Shown: piece after piece, positions 60,396-64,000 of the stretch | Layout of the letters: every line of letters starts with the position of its first letter | Numbering within the stretch: position 1 is the first letter of the stretch | Source: Bolinopsis microptera | Lineage: Eukaryota > Ctenophora > Tentaculata > Lobata > Bolinopsidae | DNA length: 64,000 nucleotides | Assembly (NCBI RefSeq): GCF_026151205.1 | Contig: NC_087083.1 | Span: forward strand, 6,426,460-6,490,459 | Direction: 5' to 3' | Position numbers and translations under genes: made by a program | Notes under the pieces: generated by a model | What the model saw: the letters and a program-made list of their open reading frames with translations, nothing else | Databases searched by the model: none | What the model was told of the DNA's origin: nothing

Positions 60396-60537
60396 CTAAA
60401 AGTTAGTCGAAGGGTCGACTACTGCAAACAGCATCGCCGCCTCCGAACTATCCTCTCTCTCCAAACTAAACCCTCTCAGCTGCAAGAACTCTTTGTTCCG
60501 GTACATGAAATTCAGATATCCGATCATTCCCGCAGGT
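60396..60537 (-). CDS. Candidate terminal exon, function unknown
   Basis: The reverse-strand frame reads PAGMIGYLNFMYRNKEFLQL then RGFSLEREDSSEAAMLFAVV and DPSTNF, stop (60396). An internal acceptor TTCTTGCAG would start an exon at 60479. Codons are varied and locally GC-richer than the flanks. No family is recognised and no partner exon has been matched. Confidence 0.2.
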
Positions 60538-60539
60538 CA

Positions 60540-61900
60540 TTGCTCATTTTCCATTTTTACATGCTACCAAAGTGTGTGATGTATCATAGGTAATGTAATC
60601 TGGTTATTGCATTATCAGTCCCTGCATCCGCGTGTCACAGTTGTCACAAATTATGTGACTGTCCCCTTGTGTCACACTACAAATTTGTAACTCCACGTAT
60701 CTTACAAATTCAACCGATAGGACCAATATTTCTGCAGCATAACTGGACTCAGTTTCAAATTCCGTTTATAATTCAAACTTTTCATGCTTCATGAAGGCCT
60801 AAAAACGCAAAACGGCAGCAAAAGTTCTCATTGCACCGATCGGTAGAGCAAGTGACATAAAAGTATTTATGTTGTTGAAAAACATGGGGCTACAAGGAAG
60901 GCAGGGTGAGGCTGCTTATTGTAGCCCAGAATACGGCCCGCCTTTCCGAGTACGTATCAACACTTCAGGTTTAGGGCATGTCATGAGTCCTCGTACTAAG
61001 TATCTGTTCTATACTTGATTCAAAAATATTGGTGATAACTTGTTGTCATTCTGTTTAATAGGACGATATATTCAATAAATTAGCGATGTCACATTCATGA
61101 CATTTTTCATGTTTCTGATCATGATACTTACATCTGTCATCATTTTTATGTTGATAAAATTCGAATTTGTACTGAAATAGACCTGATTACTTGAATAAAG
61201 ATCAAGGAATTTCCGGATATGTATCCAAAACTGCCAATCAGTAACATTTACCGAGTATTGACTAATGCTCGGCTTAACGGAAAATCATTCCAAGCGGATA
61301 ATGGCCTCGCCAGAATAGTGCAGGTTTTAGAGCTCGAGGTGGGTTGACCAAAGTCATAAGGTTTCGATAATCGAGATATTTAAAAAGGGGAAGAGTTATT
61401 AATTTTACGAAGTTTTTCTAGAAAGGAAAAAACTTCGTAAAAACTGCAAAAAATATTGCAGGTGTAATTTTTAATCAACCCATCAAGACTAAGGGTAATT
61501 CTATTGTATTTCCGTTTTTTCATCGCGATTCACCCATGAGAATTTTCCAACTTGATAAATTATTATATATTTTATGAATTTATGGACTGAAATTTGGAGC
61601 AATGACTTTTTCTCTTATCATAAACTGTGACAAGGACCCAGAAAATATTTTAATGAACGTTAAAAAATCACATGCCATCAGGAACCCTCACATTCAGGAT
61701 TTCAAGAAGATACGGAGAAGTTAAGGAGAAAACTGGCGAAGAATCCTGCTGGGTGTAGACAACGAGTCTGTGATTACGTCACAAACCCACGAGTCACACA
61801 GGCTACAAACTAACAAACCCATGATTCTTAAAAGGAAACCCATTTCAACCATGACGACATTTCTGCTTGTTGTCGGGTATGAATTATTGTGCAAACTTGT
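60540..61900. other. Non-coding stretch with a hairpin
   Basis: No supported exon. A hairpin with a stem of about 13 bp, TTACGAAGTTTTT and its inverted copy, lies at 61405-61440 with a 9-nt loop. Confidence 0.45.
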
Positions 61901-61901
61901 T

Positions 61902-62006
61902 AACTCTTCTCAGTTCACCAGAGTGTAAACTCTTCTCAGTTCACCAGAGTGTAAACTCTTCTCAGTTCACCAGAGTGTAAACTCTTCCCAGTTCACCAGA
62001 GTGTAA
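61902..62006 (+). repeat. 26-bp tandem repeat x4
   Basis: The unit AACTCTTCTCAGTTCACCAG plus AGTGTA is repeated four times with one substitution. Confidence 0.95.
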
Positions 62007-62532
62007 AGTATTTTGAGTTATCTTGGATGCATTAGAAAAGGATGGATCTTCATTCTCCTTGCACTGTTAACTGTGCCCTCATTTTAACACTTGTAAAATA
62101 CCGAAAAACACCAGGTCATATAGTGTTACAAACCCTGCTAAGTACAACTATATCAATATGGAATATGGAAATGTCTTTCCCTCTAATTCTGGAAGCCTTG
62201 ATTAAGAGCTCCCAAATAGTTCCGACTTTTCTTAAGTCGCCGTACGGGATTAGCCTATCAAGCAGCTGATCAAACTGATCATCATCGATAAATAAAGGGT
62301 CGCAGTGGGCGAATGATATGTGGAAGTTTCCACCTCAATTAAAGTGGCCCAGCTGTGTTTTACTAATAAATATAATTTATAAATCCGGTGTTACTGGGGA
62401 GGACTAATACTCCAGTAGCAGGGAGGTGTTGAGTGTGCACTTCGATGTACAGAGTTTTTTGCTATTGAATCGGGTTAAATAGGTCATTGGTAACTCAAAT
62501 CACCGAGGGGGGAATTTTGTGTCGCTAGCCCC

Positions 62533-63400
62533 AACCCTGTGGAGCCACGCCCATATTTCATATCAGGTGCGTATATGGGAAATATGTATCTCAGCTTCTG
62601 AAGGTCTTAGAGACTCAAATTTGAGTTTAAAATGACCGCAATGCACATGTTTATATTAGTACTATGAAGGTCATGAAAGCCCAAAATGCTTATTTTTGGA
62701 AAAAATTCAGAAAAACCGATTTTCACTTGAGCGTGAGTAAAAAAATCTACTCTAGAAATTTAGTGAAAATCGAGTAAGCAGTTCAGTGTCTACAAGATTT
62801 CTAAACACAGGGTCCTCTGTTAGGTCATTCTGAATTAGAATTGATAAAGTAAGCAAATTCTATAAGTAGTTTCAACCCTGTGGAGCCACGCCCATATTTC
62901 ATATCAGGTGCGTATATGGGAAATATGTATCTCAGCTTCTGAAGGTCTTAGAGACTCAAACTTGAGTTTAAAATGACCGCAATGACCATGTTTATATTAG
63001 TACTATGAAGGTCATGAAAGCCCAAAATGCTTATTTTTGGAAAAAATTCAGAAAAACTGATTTTCACAAGCAAAAAATCTACTCTAGAAGTTAAGTGAAA
63101 TCGAGTGTAAAGTTCAGTGTCTACAACGTTTCTAAACATAGGATCCTTTGTAAGATCATTCTGAATCAGAATTGATTAGGTATGCAAATTCTATTAGTAG
63201 TTTTAACCCTAGGGTGCAAAACTCCTAAATTACCCCCAGGCGCAAATATATGACTTTTCTATCTCGGCTTCTGAACGTTGTAGGGGCCTCTCTTTGAGCT
63301 CAAACTAACTACAATGGCCACATTTATATACCGACTATAAAGCACAAAGCAACTTAGGGTCTATACAGCTTAGTTTTTAGAAATTCATTAAAAACTTTTT
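62533..63400 (+). repeat. Tandem repeat of about 340 bp, two close copies and one diverged copy
   Basis: Copies begin AACCCTGTGGAGCCACGCCC at 62533 and 62874 and are about 90% alike by eye. A third, diverged copy begins at about 63205 (ATCTCGGCTTCTGAACGTTG in place of ATCTCAGCTTCTGAAGGTCT). The string AGCCACGCCCATATTT also occurs at about 6391-6406, so the family may be dispersed. Confidence 0.85.
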
Positions 63401-63424
63401 TAACCTCCATGCATCATCCCTAGT

Positions 63425-63765
63425 CTCTACCCAGCTACCACCAGTGCGTTATGATTTTAGATCTTTCTAGCAACCTCTGATATGAATGCTACCTCTTCCT
63501 CTATCCAGCTACTATACCACCAATTCCAGCTGTTTTCACCTACTTCGGCTACTATCTCTTTAGCTACCACCAAGGTTCCTCCAACTTCTGCTATTTCTAG
63601 CAATCTTAGCTTAGGTTAGTGGACTACTTCTTGCCCTATCTAGCAACCATCAGAAAAATGTCCTCTTCCTTAATGAGCTGGAAATTGTTGGATGCAGCGG
63701 AGGTAGCACTCATATCAGAGGTTATAAGATCTAAAATTATAACGTATGGTGGTAGCTGGGTAGAG
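63425..63765. repeat. Foldback element with arms of about 66-70 bp
   Basis: 63425-63495 and 63700-63765 are inverted copies (CTCTACCCAGCTACCACCA ... GCTACCTC) with a few mismatches and one gap. They enclose about 200 bp rich in CTACCACC-type strings. It has no coding capacity and resembles a MITE; the target duplication is not clear. Confidence 0.7.
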
Positions 63766-64000
63766 TTGACCTGGAGTTAGCAGAAGGCAGCTAGAAGTAG
63801 ATTCTGCTACATGAGGTTGGATTCAAGTTGATTAGCCATAAAAGCCGAGCAGTACTGGAGAGAGCCCCAGAGAGGGAGCTGAAGGCAGCCTTCTGAAACT
63901 GAGTATTTTCGCAGTTATACCAAAATTAAAGTTAGGTGGTATGTGCTGCTCCATAAATGTTATCCTAATGTGTTTATGTTGAACGTTTTACTGTGCTGCA

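Overview
This is a metazoan nuclear genomic window. The evidence is spliced exons with canonical GT/AG junctions in matching phases, collagen Gly-X-Y exons, a Tudor-KH (TDRKH/Papi)-type piRNA-pathway gene fragment, CR1/Jockey-like LINE reverse transcriptases, hAT-like and piggyBac-like DNA elements and a large satellite array. Base composition is AT-rich. I cannot name the lineage from the sequence; an invertebrate is most likely. No bacterial-type operon, CRISPR array, rRNA or convincing tRNA was seen.

Layout. 0-8 kb: two small inverted-repeat elements, then a broken eIF2-alpha copy (stop at a conserved Trp, one frameshift) interrupted by a reverse-strand LINE fragment that carries only ORF1. 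Next comes a nearly intact LINE reverse-transcriptase ORF (557 aa), then three exons of a TDRKH-like gene (membrane anchor, KH1, KH2). 8-17.5 kb: decayed reverse-strand LINEs, a CT-rich minisatellite and mostly featureless DNA. 17.6-35.7 kb: about 18 kb of tandem satellite with a period near 365 bp. Each unit is itself two diverged half-units of about 172 and 193 bp. The array holds at least three variant classes and one hAT-like insertion of about 1.06 kb. It ends directly against a LINE RT fragment.

36-46 kb is gene-poor, with one candidate terminal exon, a hexanucleotide microsatellite, long palindromes and clusters of CACGTG, CRE and CCAAT motifs. 46.2-51.7 kb holds the best-supported multi-exon gene, a reverse-strand collagen-like protein. 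Five exons join in phase and end in a Cys/Trp-rich C-terminal module; a further upstream exon may lie at 58.6-58.8 kb. A 2.65 kb piggyBac-like element with TTAA flanks and long inverted arms (52.4-55.0 kb) would sit in that gene's upstream intron. 55-64 kb is mostly non-coding, with minisatellites, a promoter-like CCAAT/CACGTG site, a 340-bp tandem repeat and a foldback element.

The satellite region is full of single-base indels that look like uncorrected long-read error, so frame breaks there mean nothing. Frameshifts elsewhere (eIF2-alpha copy, KH1 exon, TM exon, LINE ORF1) may be real decay, but a sequencing contribution cannot be excluded from sequence alone.
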